This document shows positions 17,460-26,303 of a DNA stretch of 64,000 nt, one piece after another (the stretch's first letter is position 1; every line of letters begins with the position of its first letter). The position numbers and the translations under genes are program-made. The stretch comes from Microcoleus sp. AS-A8 (lineage in GTDB: Bacteria; Cyanobacteriota; Cyanobacteriia; Cyanobacteriales; Coleofasciculaceae). Where the stretch lies: assembly GCA_039962225.1 (NCBI GenBank), contig JAMPKV010000006.1, positions 310,001 through 374,000 on the forward strand, read 5' to 3'. Below the pieces are notes generated by a model, which ran no database searches, had not been told where the DNA came from, and saw nothing but the letters and a program-made list of their open reading frames with translations.

Positions 17460-18755
17460 ATGAATTTGACGGCTGGAGCAGCCTTACATCAAGGAAAATA
17501 TCTCCTCAATGCCCATCTAGGCCAAGATGCCCTGACACTCACCTACCGAGCCATCGATACAGAGTCTGGTCAAGCCGTCGTCATCAGAACCTTAACCGAA
17601 AATCTGCGTCAACACTCAGAGTTTGAGCGATTCAAGCCGCAATTTCTAGAGCTAGCCGAGCGATTGAAACGCTTTAAGCATCCGAATCTCGTTCAGGTAC
17701 TCGATGTCTTTGAAGACGCTGGATGTCCTTACGTTGTGATGGAATATGTCCCAGGGCAGACTCTTGCGGAACTCATTCAAAGGTCGGTACTTTCAGAAGC
17801 CAAAGCGATTGACTATATTCGTCAAGTGAGCAACGCCCTAAGTTCTCTCCACAAGGCAGGGTTGCTACACCGCGATATCAAACCTCAAAACATGATTCGG
17901 CGACAAAACACGGATCGGGTTGTACTCACTGAGTTGGGGATGTTCACTGAGTTTTTACCTGGAACGATGCAAGCCCAAGCTGATTTGCTCTCGGCTGGAT
18001 ATGCTCCACTGGAGCAGTATTCCCACGAGCAGCCGCGTACACCAGCGACAGATATTTACAGCTTGGCGGCAAGTTTATACACCTTGCTGTATCGGAACCC
18101 ACCGTTACCCGCACCCGTTCGCCAAAAGCTTCAAGCCGATGGAGGCGATCGCCTTTTCTTACAAAACTCTCATCACGTCACGCCGAAGATTAGTCAAGGC
18201 GTTAAACGGGCGATTTGGCGCGGACTGGAAATAACCGCTCAAAAACGCCCCCAAACGCTGGAAGCTTGGCTTTCTCTATTGCCTAAGTTGGAGCAGAAAC
18301 CAACGCCTCAAGCCACTCTGCAAGATTGTTTAATCGCTCAATCTAAAGCCAATCCCGAAGGATTGCCCTGTGATAGCTCTAGTAACAACGCTGCCAAATC
18401 GCCTGCCGCCAACGGCAAAACATCGGCGTCGCCAACGCCTCAATCTGCCATGGGTCAGATTTTCGTAACAAAACTCCAAACTTTGGTTAATTTTAGGAAC
18501 ACGACGGCAATAAAATTTAACCTTCTGAATGAGCGTGCAGCGGAATTATCCTGTACTTTACGCGAAAACTCACGCAAGAGGACATCGCTCCTACGAGCAC
18601 TCCTTATGACCGGTGCGATCGCCGCCGCAGCCGGGTTAGGATTTGGCTTTGCACTTCGAGTCAACGGGCCTCAAGCTCCGGGTTCGACCTTCTTGCACAC
18701 CGAACAATCTTTTCCCCCTAGAAGCGATTGGCCTGTAGCAAAACCCCGGCTCTAA
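17460..18755 (+). CDS. Membrane Ser/Thr kinase-like protein, probable pseudokinase
   Basis: A 431-residue Hanks-type kinase fold (about 12-275) with a proline/serine-rich linker and one C-terminal membrane helix (about 378-400). The HRDIKPQN catalytic loop is intact (137-144) and YAPLEQY is present. However, the ATP-lysine position reads VVIRTL (R43 for K), the metal-binding DFG reads ELG (158-160), and the glycine loop LGQDALTLTYRA has lost its second and third glycines. Family knowledge says these three losses together usually mean weak or no phosphotransfer. I therefore call it a likely pseudokinase or scaffold, but some cyanobacterial kinases tolerate odd residues. It is divergent from the secreted repeat protein. 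The product may display an extracytoplasmic tail of about 30 residues. Confidence 0.85.
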   Translation: MNLTAGAALHQGKYLLNAHLGQDALTLTYRAIDTESGQAVVIRTLTENLRQHSEFERFKPQFLELAERLKRFKHPNLVQVLDVFEDAGCPYVVMEYVPGQTLAELIQRSVLSEAKAIDYIRQVSNALSSLHKAGLLHRDIKPQNMIRRQNTDRVVLTELGMFTEFLPGTMQAQADLLSAGYAPLEQYSHEQPRTPATDIYSLAASLYTLLYRNPPLPAPVRQKLQADGGDRLFLQNSHHVTPKISQGVKRAIWRGLEITAQKRPQTLEAWLSLLPKLEQKPTPQATLQDCLIAQSKANPEGLPCDSSSNNAAKSPAANGKTSASPTPQSAMGQIFVTKLQTLVNFRNTTAIKFNLLNERAAELSCTLRENSRKRTSLLRALLMTGAIAAAAGLGFGFALRVNGPQAPGSTFLHTEQSFPPRSDWPVAKPRL

Positions 18756-18904
18756 GTGGAACGTGGGTCACTTAACCAGTTAAAGGTTATATTCAGAACC
18801 TTCAAACCGCCCAACTATCGAACGTTCAACCTTCACATCAGTTTCCATACCCTCTCCTGACAAACAAGTTATAATTTTGTTGCGGATGCTAAAGAAATTT
18901 TTTC

Positions 18905-19231
18905 ATGAGCAATTCTGTAATTCATGCCTTTTTTGTGGGTAGAGCTCTGGCGCAAGCCCTGAATGAGCAAGTAGAAGATGCCCTAACCAATGCCCTCAGT
19001 GAACTCGGCAAATTTGATGCCGAGCAACGCGAACGGCTACGACAATTTACCGATCAAGTCCTGGAAAAAGCCCAACGCGAGGCTGAGGCGGCAAGTCTTG
19101 GGCGAACGACGACCACGATTGTGCCCTTTGGTTCTCACTCGGGTGATCTTCAGGCCACCATCGATGAGCTGCGCTCCGAGATTGCCCGATTGCGTGCGGA
19201 GTTGAAAGTCTACCGCAATCAATCCGTCTAA
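18905..19231 (+). CDS. Conserved cyanobacterial coiled-coil protein, 108 aa
   Basis: A small soluble protein of a type I have seen widely in cyanobacteria, without an assigned function. The N-terminal half, HAFFVGRALAQALNEQVEDALTNALSELGKFD, is helical and conserved in appearance. A short variable linker (about 66-78) follows, then a C-terminal coiled coil (about 80-103, LQATIDELRSEIARLRAEL). There is no signal peptide or membrane helix. It sits between the kinase-like gene and the ABC1 protein and is followed by its own hairpin terminator, so it is probably monocistronic. The ATG at 18905 is the natural start. Confidence 0.8.
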   Translation: MSNSVIHAFFVGRALAQALNEQVEDALTNALSELGKFDAEQRERLRQFTDQVLEKAQREAEAASLGRTTTTIVPFGSHSGDLQATIDELRSEIARLRAELKVYRNQSV

Positions 19232-19304
19232 GAGCGGAAACTCCTAAGCGGATTAAATTTGTATTCTAGTTGTGGGAGAGACAAAGATTGAGCCAAAAAA
19301 TCAA

Positions 19305-19338
19305 TAATCCTGCTTAATCGCAGGAATTAAAAGCTTTT
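19305..19338 (+). terminator. Rho-independent-like terminator
   Basis: TAATCCTGC and GCAGGAATTA (one bulged A) pair around the loop TTAATC. The hairpin is followed by AAAGCTTTTTTA. It is downstream of the coiled-coil protein gene. Confidence 0.6.
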
Positions 19339-19379
19339 TTAGACGACTGATTTTTTGAAACACTATTTTAGGAATCCGA

Positions 19380-21137
19380 GTGTCTGCTCTCTCTAAAGAC
19401 CCTATCAACCTTAAATCCAGTCAGGAACGTCCGGTCTCTCCCCAGCGCTCCGCCGATAAAGTTTACAAAGACAAAGCCTATCGCTGGAATCGAGAAAGTT
19501 ATTCCCGAAATCGGCGATTCGTTGACATTTGGGGTTTCTTTTTAACCCTACTGTTTGGGTTATGGCTTGATAACAAACCTTGGAGCTATCCTGGCGGAAT
19601 CACGGATGAAAAACGAGCGCGTCGTCGCAGAACCAAAGCAATTTGGATTCGAGAAACTTTCTTAGATTTAGGCCCAACTTTTATCAAAGTGGGTCAACTT
19701 TTTTCAACGCGTGCCGACCTATTTCCGAGTGAGTACGTCGAAGAACTGAGTAAGCTGCAAGACCGGGTGCCTGCCTTTCGTTACGAGCAGGCTGAAGTTA
19801 TTATTAAGCAGGATTTTGGCAAGTCGGTAACAGAACTTTTTTGTAATTTTGAACCGATTCCGCTTGCCGCCGCTAGCCTGGGACAAGTTCATAAAGCCCA
19901 ATTACAGAGTGGAGAAGAGGTTGTCGTTAAGGTACAAAGGCCGGGGTTGAAGAAGCTTTTTACCATCGATCTCCAAATCCTCAAAGGTATTGCTCGTTAC
20001 TTTCAAAACCATCCCGACTGGGGACGAGGGCGAGACTGGTTGGGAATCTATGAAGAGTGTTGCCGCATCTTGTGGGAGGAAATAGATTACCTCAGCGAGG
20101 GCCGTAATGCCGATACGTTTCGCCGCAATTTTCGGACGTATGACTGGGTGCGGGTGCCACGAGTATACTGGCGGTATACCTCTCCTAGGGTGCTGACACT
20201 TGAATATGTGCCGGGGATTAAGATTAGTCACTACGAGGCTATAGAAGCCGCCGGCCTAGACCGGAAATTGATTGCTCATCTGGGAGCGAAAGCTTACCTA
20301 CAGCAGCTACTCAATGACGGATTCTTCCATGCTGACCCCCATCCGGGGAATATTGCGGTCGATCCTGAAGGGGCCTTGATCTTTTATGATTTTGGCATGA
20401 TGGGGCGGATTAAATCGAATGTGCGTGAGCAATTGATGGAGACGCTCTTTGGCATTGCCGAAAAAAATGCTGACCGAGTTGTCACATCCCTGGTGGAATT
20501 GGGTGCTCTTTCCGCCGTCGATGATATGGGCCCAGTACGGCGATCGATTCAGTATATGCTGGATCATTTCATGGACAAGCCCTTTGAGAATCAATCGGTG
20601 GCTCAAATCAGCGATGATCTCTACGAAATTGCTTATGACCAGCCATTTCGCTTTCCCGCTACATTCACCTTCGTAATGCGAGCGTTCTCGACCTTGGAAG
20701 GTGTAGGGAAGGGCTTAGATCCAGAGTTCAACTTTATGGAGGTTGCAAAACCTTTTGCATTGCAGATTATGACAAACGGCAACACTCCCAACGGTAATAG
20801 CTTCCTCAATGAGCTGGGACGCCAAGCCGCGCAAGTGAGTAGCACGGCCTTGGGTTTGCCTCGGCGAATTGAAGATACGATTGATAAACTAGAACGCGGC
20901 GACCTGCGTGTGCGAGTGCGGTCTATCGAATCAGACCGGATTCTGCGACGCATTAGTAGCATTCAGTTGGGAACGAACTATACTTTACTCATCAGTGCGT
21001 TCACACTATCAGCTACCCTCCTATACGTGAGTGGGAACTATGAGCTGGCGTTAGTCGTTGCTTTGGTGGCGGCTGTTGCGGCGTTTGCCCTGATTCGCTT
21101 GCTCAGAAGGCTTGATCGGTTTGACCGCATGTTCTAA
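19380..21137 (+). CDS. ABC1/AarF/UbiB-family atypical kinase
   Basis: A 585-residue member of the ABC1/UbiB protein-kinase-like family. It has the hallmark KxGQ extension (FIKVGQLFSTRADLFP, about 100-115), the A-rich loop AAASLGQVHKA (about 161-171), the lysine in VVVKVQRPG, the catalytic-loop region FFHADPHPGNI (about 317-327) and the metal-binding IFYDFGMMG. Two hydrophobic segments near the C-terminus (about 529-570) anchor it to membrane. Members in cyanobacteria and plastids act in prenylquinone and lipid metabolism or plastoglobule-type functions; the exact target is not predictable. The start is GTG at 19380; no better ATG exists upstream. It is followed after 35 bases by a PP2C phosphatase on the same strand. 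Confidence 0.92.
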   Translation: MSALSKDPINLKSSQERPVSPQRSADKVYKDKAYRWNRESYSRNRRFVDIWGFFLTLLFGLWLDNKPWSYPGGITDEKRARRRRTKAIWIRETFLDLGPTFIKVGQLFSTRADLFPSEYVEELSKLQDRVPAFRYEQAEVIIKQDFGKSVTELFCNFEPIPLAAASLGQVHKAQLQSGEEVVVKVQRPGLKKLFTIDLQILKGIARYFQNHPDWGRGRDWLGIYEECCRILWEEIDYLSEGRNADTFRRNFRTYDWVRVPRVYWRYTSPRVLTLEYVPGIKISHYEAIEAAGLDRKLIAHLGAKAYLQQLLNDGFFHADPHPGNIAVDPEGALIFYDFGMMGRIKSNVREQLMETLFGIAEKNADRVVTSLVELGALSAVDDMGPVRRSIQYMLDHFMDKPFENQSVAQISDDLYEIAYDQPFRFPATFTFVMRAFSTLEGVGKGLDPEFNFMEVAKPFALQIMTNGNTPNGNSFLNELGRQAAQVSSTALGLPRRIEDTIDKLERGDLRVRVRSIESDRILRRISSIQLGTNYTLLISAFTLSATLLYVSGNYELALVVALVAAVAAFALIRLLRRLDRFDRMF

Positions 21138-21172
21138 CTCTCGTAAAGTTAAAAGACGCCAGTAAACAATTT

Positions 21173-21910
21173 ATGAAACGTAGCTTCACGGGTCTCACCG
21201 ATCCGGGCTTACTTCGTACTGTCAACCAGGATGACTACTATATCGACCCTGACGGACGCTTTTTCGTAGTGGCCGACGGCATGGGAGGTCATGCCGGTGG
21301 GCAGGAGGCTAGTCAACTTGCTACAGAGGCAATACACGCTTATTTAGATAAACATTGGCAATCTGACATCCCATCTGATGAGATACTGGCGCAGGCTCTC
21401 TTAGAGGCCAATGAGGCGATTTTGCAAGATCAGCACAATCATCCAGAGCGTTCAGATATGGGCACCACTGCCGTTGTCGTGATGTTTCGTCAAGAGCAGC
21501 CTTGGTTCGCTCATGTCGGAGACTCTCGCCTCTATCGCTTACGAAACTCCAAACTAGAACAGATTACGGAAGACCACACTTGGGTGGCACGAGCGATGAA
21601 AGCGGGTGATATTACGCCAGATCAGGCTCGGATACATCCCTGGCGACATGTCTTGTCTCAATGTTTGGGCCGCAAAGACTTGCAGCCGATTGAGGTTTAT
21701 CCCCTAGAGGTTCAGCCTGGGGATCGTTTGCTCTTATGTAGCGACGGTCTCACGGAAGAACTCTCCGATGATTTAATTACTTCCCATCTTCAGCCCGGTT
21801 TAAGCAACGACCAATCCTCGACCCAACTGATTGAGGCGGCTAAAGAGAAGGGAGGTAGAGACAACATCACCGTGGTGATTGTGGAAATTAACGAAACGGG
21901 TCATGAATAA
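21173..21910 (+). CDS. PP2C-family Ser/Thr phosphatase
   Basis: A 245-residue PPM/PP2C phosphatase catalytic domain and nothing else. It carries the motifs in order: TVNQDDYY (16-23), VADGMGGHAGG (33-43, metal aspartate D35), GTTAVVVMF, HVGDSRLYRLR, ITEDHT, LLCSDGLTEEL and GGRDNITVVIV. All metal ligands appear present. It dephosphorylates phosphoserine or phosphothreonine and would oppose Hanks-type kinases. It is 35 bases downstream of the ABC1 gene and likely cotranscribed. Confidence 0.95.
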   Translation: MKRSFTGLTDPGLLRTVNQDDYYIDPDGRFFVVADGMGGHAGGQEASQLATEAIHAYLDKHWQSDIPSDEILAQALLEANEAILQDQHNHPERSDMGTTAVVVMFRQEQPWFAHVGDSRLYRLRNSKLEQITEDHTWVARAMKAGDITPDQARIHPWRHVLSQCLGRKDLQPIEVYPLEVQPGDRLLLCSDGLTEELSDDLITSHLQPGLSNDQSSTQLIEAAKEKGGRDNITVVIVEINETGHE

Positions 21911-22051
21911 CGGTTAAGGGCGGGTGCCTGCCCTTGAAACCAATCGATATGGCCTATTGTTTTAAGCCCAAAAAGCTTTCTGCCTGGGAACACTCAACAG
22001 GGTGCGCTGATCACAGATAATAAATCCCTGACCATTAACAACGCATGACGA

Positions 22052-22933
22052 ATGACAAAAACTGCATGGGTGTTTCCAGGACAGGGTTCTCAGGCCATTG
22101 GCATGGGAGTCGATTTAGTAGACTTACCCTTTGCTCAGCGTCAGTTTGAGCGAGCTCGAAAGATTCTCGGATGGGATATTCTAGAAATTTGTCAAAGCCA
22201 GGAAGACAAGCTCTCTCGCACACTTTACACCCAACCTTGCCTGTATGTTGTGGAAAGCATTCTGGCTGATGTCCTGATCGAGCGTGGCAACACACCTAAT
22301 CTGGTAGCAGGTCACAGTTTGGGCGAATATGTCGCGCTTTACGTCGCCAGAGTATTTGACTTTGAAGCGGGTTTACGCCTAGTCAAGCGCCGTGCGGAAT
22401 TAATGGATAGCGCTTCTGACGGCATGATGGCGGCTTTGATTGGGTTTGACCGCGAACAGCTTGAACAACAAATTCAACAAACACCGAACGTTGTCCTCGC
22501 CAATGACAACAGTCCCGCTCAAGTCGTCATATCTGGGACGCCAGACGCCGTTAAGGATGTCCTCGCCAAAATTAAAGTGAAACGTGCCGTCCCTTTAAAT
22601 GTATCTGGTGCTTTTCACTCTCCCTTAATGGCAGAAGCAGCTGCCGAGTTTCAGGACGTTTTGCAGTCCGTCCCTTTTGCCAACGCCCAGGTGCCAGTCC
22701 TGTCGAATGTGGAACCCGTGCCAACCGTTGAGGCAGAACAGCTCAAGCATCGTCTCCAGCGTCAGATGACCGGTTCCGTGCGCTGGCGAGAGATTAGCTT
22801 ACAATTACCCGTGGCAGGCATCGAGCGAGTGGTGGAAATTGGCCCCGGTAAAGTCCTCACGGGTCTGATTAAGCGGATGTGTCCTGACTTAGTGTTGGAA
22901 AATATGAGTAACCTTGCCGAGTTGCCCACTTAA
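22052..22933 (+). CDS. fabD: Malonyl-CoA:ACP transacylase
   Basis: A 293-residue FabD. It moves malonyl from CoA to acyl carrier protein for type II fatty acid synthesis. GQGSQ (10-14) starts the fold. The active-site serine is in GHSLGEY (Ser89). The substrate-carboxylate arginine is in VKRRAELMD, and the catalytic histidine in AFHSPLM (about 196-202). VVEIGPGKVLTGL is the usual C-terminal motif. Length is normal and no polyketide-type neighbour is seen, so this is the housekeeping enzyme. plsC follows after 71 bases, linking fatty acid and phosphatidate synthesis. Confidence 0.96.
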   Translation: MTKTAWVFPGQGSQAIGMGVDLVDLPFAQRQFERARKILGWDILEICQSQEDKLSRTLYTQPCLYVVESILADVLIERGNTPNLVAGHSLGEYVALYVARVFDFEAGLRLVKRRAELMDSASDGMMAALIGFDREQLEQQIQQTPNVVLANDNSPAQVVISGTPDAVKDVLAKIKVKRAVPLNVSGAFHSPLMAEAAAEFQDVLQSVPFANAQVPVLSNVEPVPTVEAEQLKHRLQRQMTGSVRWREISLQLPVAGIERVVEIGPGKVLTGLIKRMCPDLVLENMSNLAELPT

Positions 22934-23004
22934 GGATTAGCGATCGCTCCACAGGTTAATCTGTTAAAACCTCTCAACCCTCAACCTTCCAACATTCAAC
23001 CCCC

Positions 23005-23643
23005 ATGGGCAGAAACCGCGAACCCGTTGCCAGCCTAGTTCTCTACCACGCGTTTAAGTGGTCGGTCGTTAGCCCGGTGCTTCATACTTATTTGCGCGGT
23101 CGCATTTACGGAGCCGAAAATGTACCCCAAGAAGGGCCTTTAGTGGTCGTGAGTAACCATGCTAGCGACTGTGACCCACCGCTTTTATCTTGTTGCCTGG
23201 GGCGTCCAGTGGCCTATATGGCTAAAGAGGAATTGTTTCGCATCCCTGTCTTAAAGCAGGCGATCGAGTTGTATGGTGCTTATCCGGTGAAGCGAGGAAT
23301 GGCAGACCGAAGTGCGCTTCGCTCAGCACTCAATTGTCTGACAGAGGGGTGGGCTGTTGGTGTCTATTTGCAAGGAACAAGGACGCCTGACGCCCGCATT
23401 ACAGACCCGAAACTGGGTGCTGCTTGGATTGCAGCTAAAGCCCAAGTGCCACTGCTACCCGTCAGTTTGTGGGGTACTCAGCATGTTCTCGTCAAAGGTT
23501 CACCCCTACCGCGTCCCGTACCTGTAACGGTGCGAATTGGTCAGGTGATTGATGCCCCCACCTCGACAAAACGAGAGGAACTGGAAGCCTTGACCCAACA
23601 TTGTGCAGACGTGATTAATGCCATGCATGACTTAGGACGTTGA
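23005..23643 (+). CDS. plsC: 1-acyl-sn-glycerol-3-phosphate acyltransferase (PlsC-type)
   Basis: A 212-residue acyltransferase of the LPAAT family, which acylates lysophosphatidate to phosphatidate at the membrane. The HX4D active site is NHASDCD (His52, Asp57). The phosphate-binding region is YPVKRG, and block III-like GVYLQGTRTPD replaces the more usual FPEGTRS. There is no strong transmembrane helix; association is probably peripheral. It follows fabD on the same strand and probably shares its transcript. The ATG at 23005 follows a pyrimidine-rich leader without an obvious SD. Confidence 0.9.
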   Translation: MGRNREPVASLVLYHAFKWSVVSPVLHTYLRGRIYGAENVPQEGPLVVVSNHASDCDPPLLSCCLGRPVAYMAKEELFRIPVLKQAIELYGAYPVKRGMADRSALRSALNCLTEGWAVGVYLQGTRTPDARITDPKLGAAWIAAKAQVPLLPVSLWGTQHVLVKGSPLPRPVPVTVRIGQVIDAPTSTKREELEALTQHCADVINAMHDLGR

Positions 23644-23711
23644 GTCGGCACACCTAGAGGCGAACTATCCTGAAAAGGAAGTCATTTAACCTGTTCGCAT
23701 GCTTGATTTCT

Positions 23712-24761
23712 ATGAGTGAGACACCCACAAAGACTCTTTTGGAGCGACTGAACAACTCGGTATTACTCCGATTTCTACTTTTGTTCGCCTCTGGGTGGGC
23801 ATTGATTCAAATTTTAGATTACTTTGAGACGGTCATCGTCATTTTCACGATCGCTGCCATCGTCGCTTTTTTGCTCAGCTATCCAGTCGGGTGGCTACGT
23901 CGTTTCTTGCCTCACGGCGTAGCCGTTGGCTTGGTTTTTTTGTTGGGTATGCTCATACTAGCTAGTCTGACCCTCACGGTGGGATTAGCGCTGTTCTCAC
24001 AAGGGCAACAATTCATCGAAAGCTTAACTACATTTTTGAACTCTCTAGTACCGTTAGTGGAGAGATTAGAAGAGTTTCTGCGGACTCGAAATATTCAGGT
24101 CAACTTGAATGATTTTGAACAGCAATTCAGAGACCAGGTTTTAGCCGGTCTGGGTGTAGGAATCGGCTATAGTATGGAAACTATCAAAGTTTTTCTCTCT
24201 AATTTTTTAAATTTTATATTTATCGCCGCTACTAGCTTTTTTATGCTATTTGATGGCGAAAGGATTTGGAGTTTCATCATAAAGCTGTTGCCCAAGTCTT
24301 TACAAAAGAAGTTTGATAAAATTATTCAACGCAGCTTTTTGGGATTTTTCCAAGGACAGATTCTCTTAAGCCTCTTCCTCATCACTTCAACCTTTATTGT
24401 ATTTTTAATTTTAAACGTACCTTTTCCTTTACTTCTGTCATTAGTGGCTGGAGGATTTGACATTATTCCTGGGATTGGAGCCACGTTGGGAGTTATTGTC
24501 GTTTTTTTAATTGTCTTATCTCAAAATGTTTTTTTAGCGTTTCAAGTCATAGCCGCTTGCATTATCCTTCAGCAGATTCAAGATAATTTAATTGCGCCTA
24601 GGATTATGCAAAACTCGCTCAATATTAATCCAGTTGTCGTATTTTTTGCCTTGCTCGTTGGCGCTAGAGTAGCCGGTTTACTGGGTATTTTTATTTCTAT
24701 TCCGATCGCTGGTGTCATCGTGAGTTTGTTTGAAATTGATGAAATGAAAGCGGAGGAATAA
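23712..24761 (+). CDS. AI-2E/PerM-family membrane protein (copy 1)
   Basis: A 349-residue polytopic membrane protein with about seven or eight helices, arranged as in the AI-2E transporter (PerM/YdiK) family: paired N-terminal helices, a central amphipathic stretch (LTTFLNSLVPLVERLEEFLR), then the conserved GGFDIIPGIGATLG and the NLIAPRIMQNSLNINPVVVFFALLVGARVAGLLGIFISIPIAG block. Substrates are generally unproven. The ATG at 23712 is preferred to an open TTG at 23703. A second family member lies at 27910-29007 on the other strand. A small hairpin follows the stop. Confidence 0.9.
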   Translation: MSETPTKTLLERLNNSVLLRFLLLFASGWALIQILDYFETVIVIFTIAAIVAFLLSYPVGWLRRFLPHGVAVGLVFLLGMLILASLTLTVGLALFSQGQQFIESLTTFLNSLVPLVERLEEFLRTRNIQVNLNDFEQQFRDQVLAGLGVGIGYSMETIKVFLSNFLNFIFIAATSFFMLFDGERIWSFIIKLLPKSLQKKFDKIIQRSFLGFFQGQILLSLFLITSTFIVFLILNVPFPLLLSLVAGGFDIIPGIGATLGVIVVFLIVLSQNVFLAFQVIAACIILQQIQDNLIAPRIMQNSLNINPVVVFFALLVGARVAGLLGIFISIPIAGVIVSLFEIDEMKAEE

Positions 24762-24779
24762 GGGAACTGAAAAATGTAG

Positions 24780-24807
24780 TAGGGAGTATGAAGGATGAAA
24801 CTCCCTA
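24780..24807 (+). terminator. Hairpin after the AI-2E-family gene
   Basis: TAGGGAGT and ACTCCCTA form an eight-base-pair stem with a 12-base loop, 18 bases after the stop. There is no T run, so it may end or protect the transcript less strongly than a classical intrinsic terminator. Confidence 0.45.
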
Positions 24808-24963
24808 CCCGACAGGGATGGTCATATACCGCTCAATTCTCTTCTCACTTTATCCTTCAGGCTTTACACTTGAGACTTGTTTAGTCAATCCCTCTAGGGA
24901 TATGGAATTGCCTTGAACTTGAACCAGTACAATAAAACCTAATTAAAACGGAATTTTGTCAAA

Positions 24964-25269
24964 ATGCAAGAGTTAAGGGCGCAGTTAGCAGAAACCTTGG
25001 ATGAAGCCGAGTTGGAGTGGCTCAAACCTCATATCCAACGGGATGTGGTGGTGGTTGTCCATCCCCAATTAGATTTGTTGGATGTGGGAATCGCGATCGC
25101 TCGTGACGATGCTTTGTCAGTACAGCATTGGATTAGTGAGCAGCTTATTCATAAGCCATCTCCCAACCAACTCGCCGATTGGAACACGGATCAAACGAAG
25201 CGCTTTCAAGCTCTAATCGTGCAACCCTATGTTTTAGTGCAAGAGTCAGTCACAAAGGGGCGTGATTAA
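24964..25269 (+). CDS. DUF2288-like protein, 101 aa
   Basis: A small soluble protein that I recognise as DUF2288-like: LRAQLAETLDEAELEWLKPHIQRDVVVVVHPQLDLLDVGIAIARDD, followed by VQHWISEQLIHKPSPNQLADWN and the tail FQALIVQPYVLVQE. The family is widespread in cyanobacteria and proteobacteria and has no known function. There are no catalytic motifs, membrane helices or signal. It is convergent with the YdcF-like gene, with their stops about 20 bases apart. The ATG at 24964 is the only good start. Confidence 0.75.
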   Translation: MQELRAQLAETLDEAELEWLKPHIQRDVVVVVHPQLDLLDVGIAIARDDALSVQHWISEQLIHKPSPNQLADWNTDQTKRFQALIVQPYVLVQESVTKGRD

Positions 25270-25288
25270 TTGGGTCCCTTAATTGTTA

Positions 25289-25903
25289 TTAATTTTTTTC
25301 ATTTTTGATACTATACCGCAGGGTGGCTCCTGTATAACCGGTCGTCACCCAAAGGATAGCTCTAGCGCCATCTCGAATCGCTTTCTCGATCGGTTCAGGC
25401 GATCGCCCCGTGGGAATTTCTACAGGCTTCACTGCAATTCCTCGGCTACCAAACACAATTTCACCAATGACGCGAGCACGACGCATATGGTCGTCAGAGG
25501 TAATCAAATAGACACTATCAATCCCTTCCGATTGCAGCTTATCCACTAAAGTCGTGAAGTTGGTGACCGTATCCTCGGCCTTATAGTCTAGGTGGATGCG
25601 CTTCGTCTCAATTCCCGCCTTCGTAAACACCCGCTTTGCATACCATTGAGGGCTACCCGAAGACACCCAAATCGGTATTCCTGGATGCTTTTGAGCAAAC
25701 TTAGCGGCAAATAACTCTCGTTCCTCTTCTCCTCCTAAGACAAAAATGGCTTTCGGCTGTACGAAATAGCTTTCAACTTGCTTATAGCCATAGATGAGCG
25801 AAAGCGCCAGTACTGGCATCAGCAAAGAAAATAATCTAACTCTCGATCGCCGAGTGGGTGAAATTAGTTCTTGTCGTTTACGCGAAGCAATCCTCAGAAG
25901 CAT
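25289..25903 (-). CDS. YdcF/SanA (DUF218)-family membrane-anchored protein
   Basis: A 204-residue protein with a basic N-terminus, one membrane helix (about 24-44), and an extracytoplasmic DUF218 domain. The family marks are IFVLGGEEERELFAAKFAQKHPGIPIWVSSGS, a central DYKAEDTVTNF (E and T of the active site-like groove), and YLITSDDHMRRARVIGEIVFGSRGI. Relatives are ElyC and SanA, linked to cell envelope maintenance; biochemical activity is unclear. It stands alone, convergent with the DUF2288 gene. Confidence 0.85.
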   Translation of the reverse strand: MLLRIASRKRQELISPTRRSRVRLFSLLMPVLALSLIYGYKQVESYFVQPKAIFVLGGEEERELFAAKFAQKHPGIPIWVSSGSPQWYAKRVFTKAGIETKRIHLDYKAEDTVTNFTTLVDKLQSEGIDSVYLITSDDHMRRARVIGEIVFGSRGIAVKPVEIPTGRSPEPIEKAIRDGARAILWVTTGYTGATLRYSIKNEKN

Positions 25904-26303
25904 GAATCAAGGGATGAATCAGGTTATCTCGCTGCCATTTCTACACTAATGCACTACATTTGAGTTCTTTCCTATCGACCCATCTCCCAATCTCTCCCTC
26001 AAGGTTGAACTTCAACCCGCTAGAAATGAAAGGGAGTGTTGTGTTTGGAGTTTGACTAGGAATCTCCTTAACGTAGCCACATAACAGTCTAAGAGTACTG
26101 CCAACCGTCTCGAAATAAATACAAGAAACAGTCGAACTGACCGCCTCAACACTTTCCTCCAGGAAACTCTGGCAGTCCGCACAAATTTGTAGAAACTCGC
26201 TGGTTATCCTGAACTAGTTAACATGAAAGCATCTGCCTGACGTTGCAACAAAACCTTAAAGAACAAATGGCTCTAAGGTAACCCTGATTAGATTAACAGA
26301 AAA
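25904..26303. other. Intergenic region, nothing recognised
   Basis: About 400 bases between the YdcF-like start and the 3-prime end of tRNA-Arg. No ORF, repeat or RNA is convincing. The sequence just before the tRNA end (26290-26303) may carry its processing or termination signal. Confidence 0.4.
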
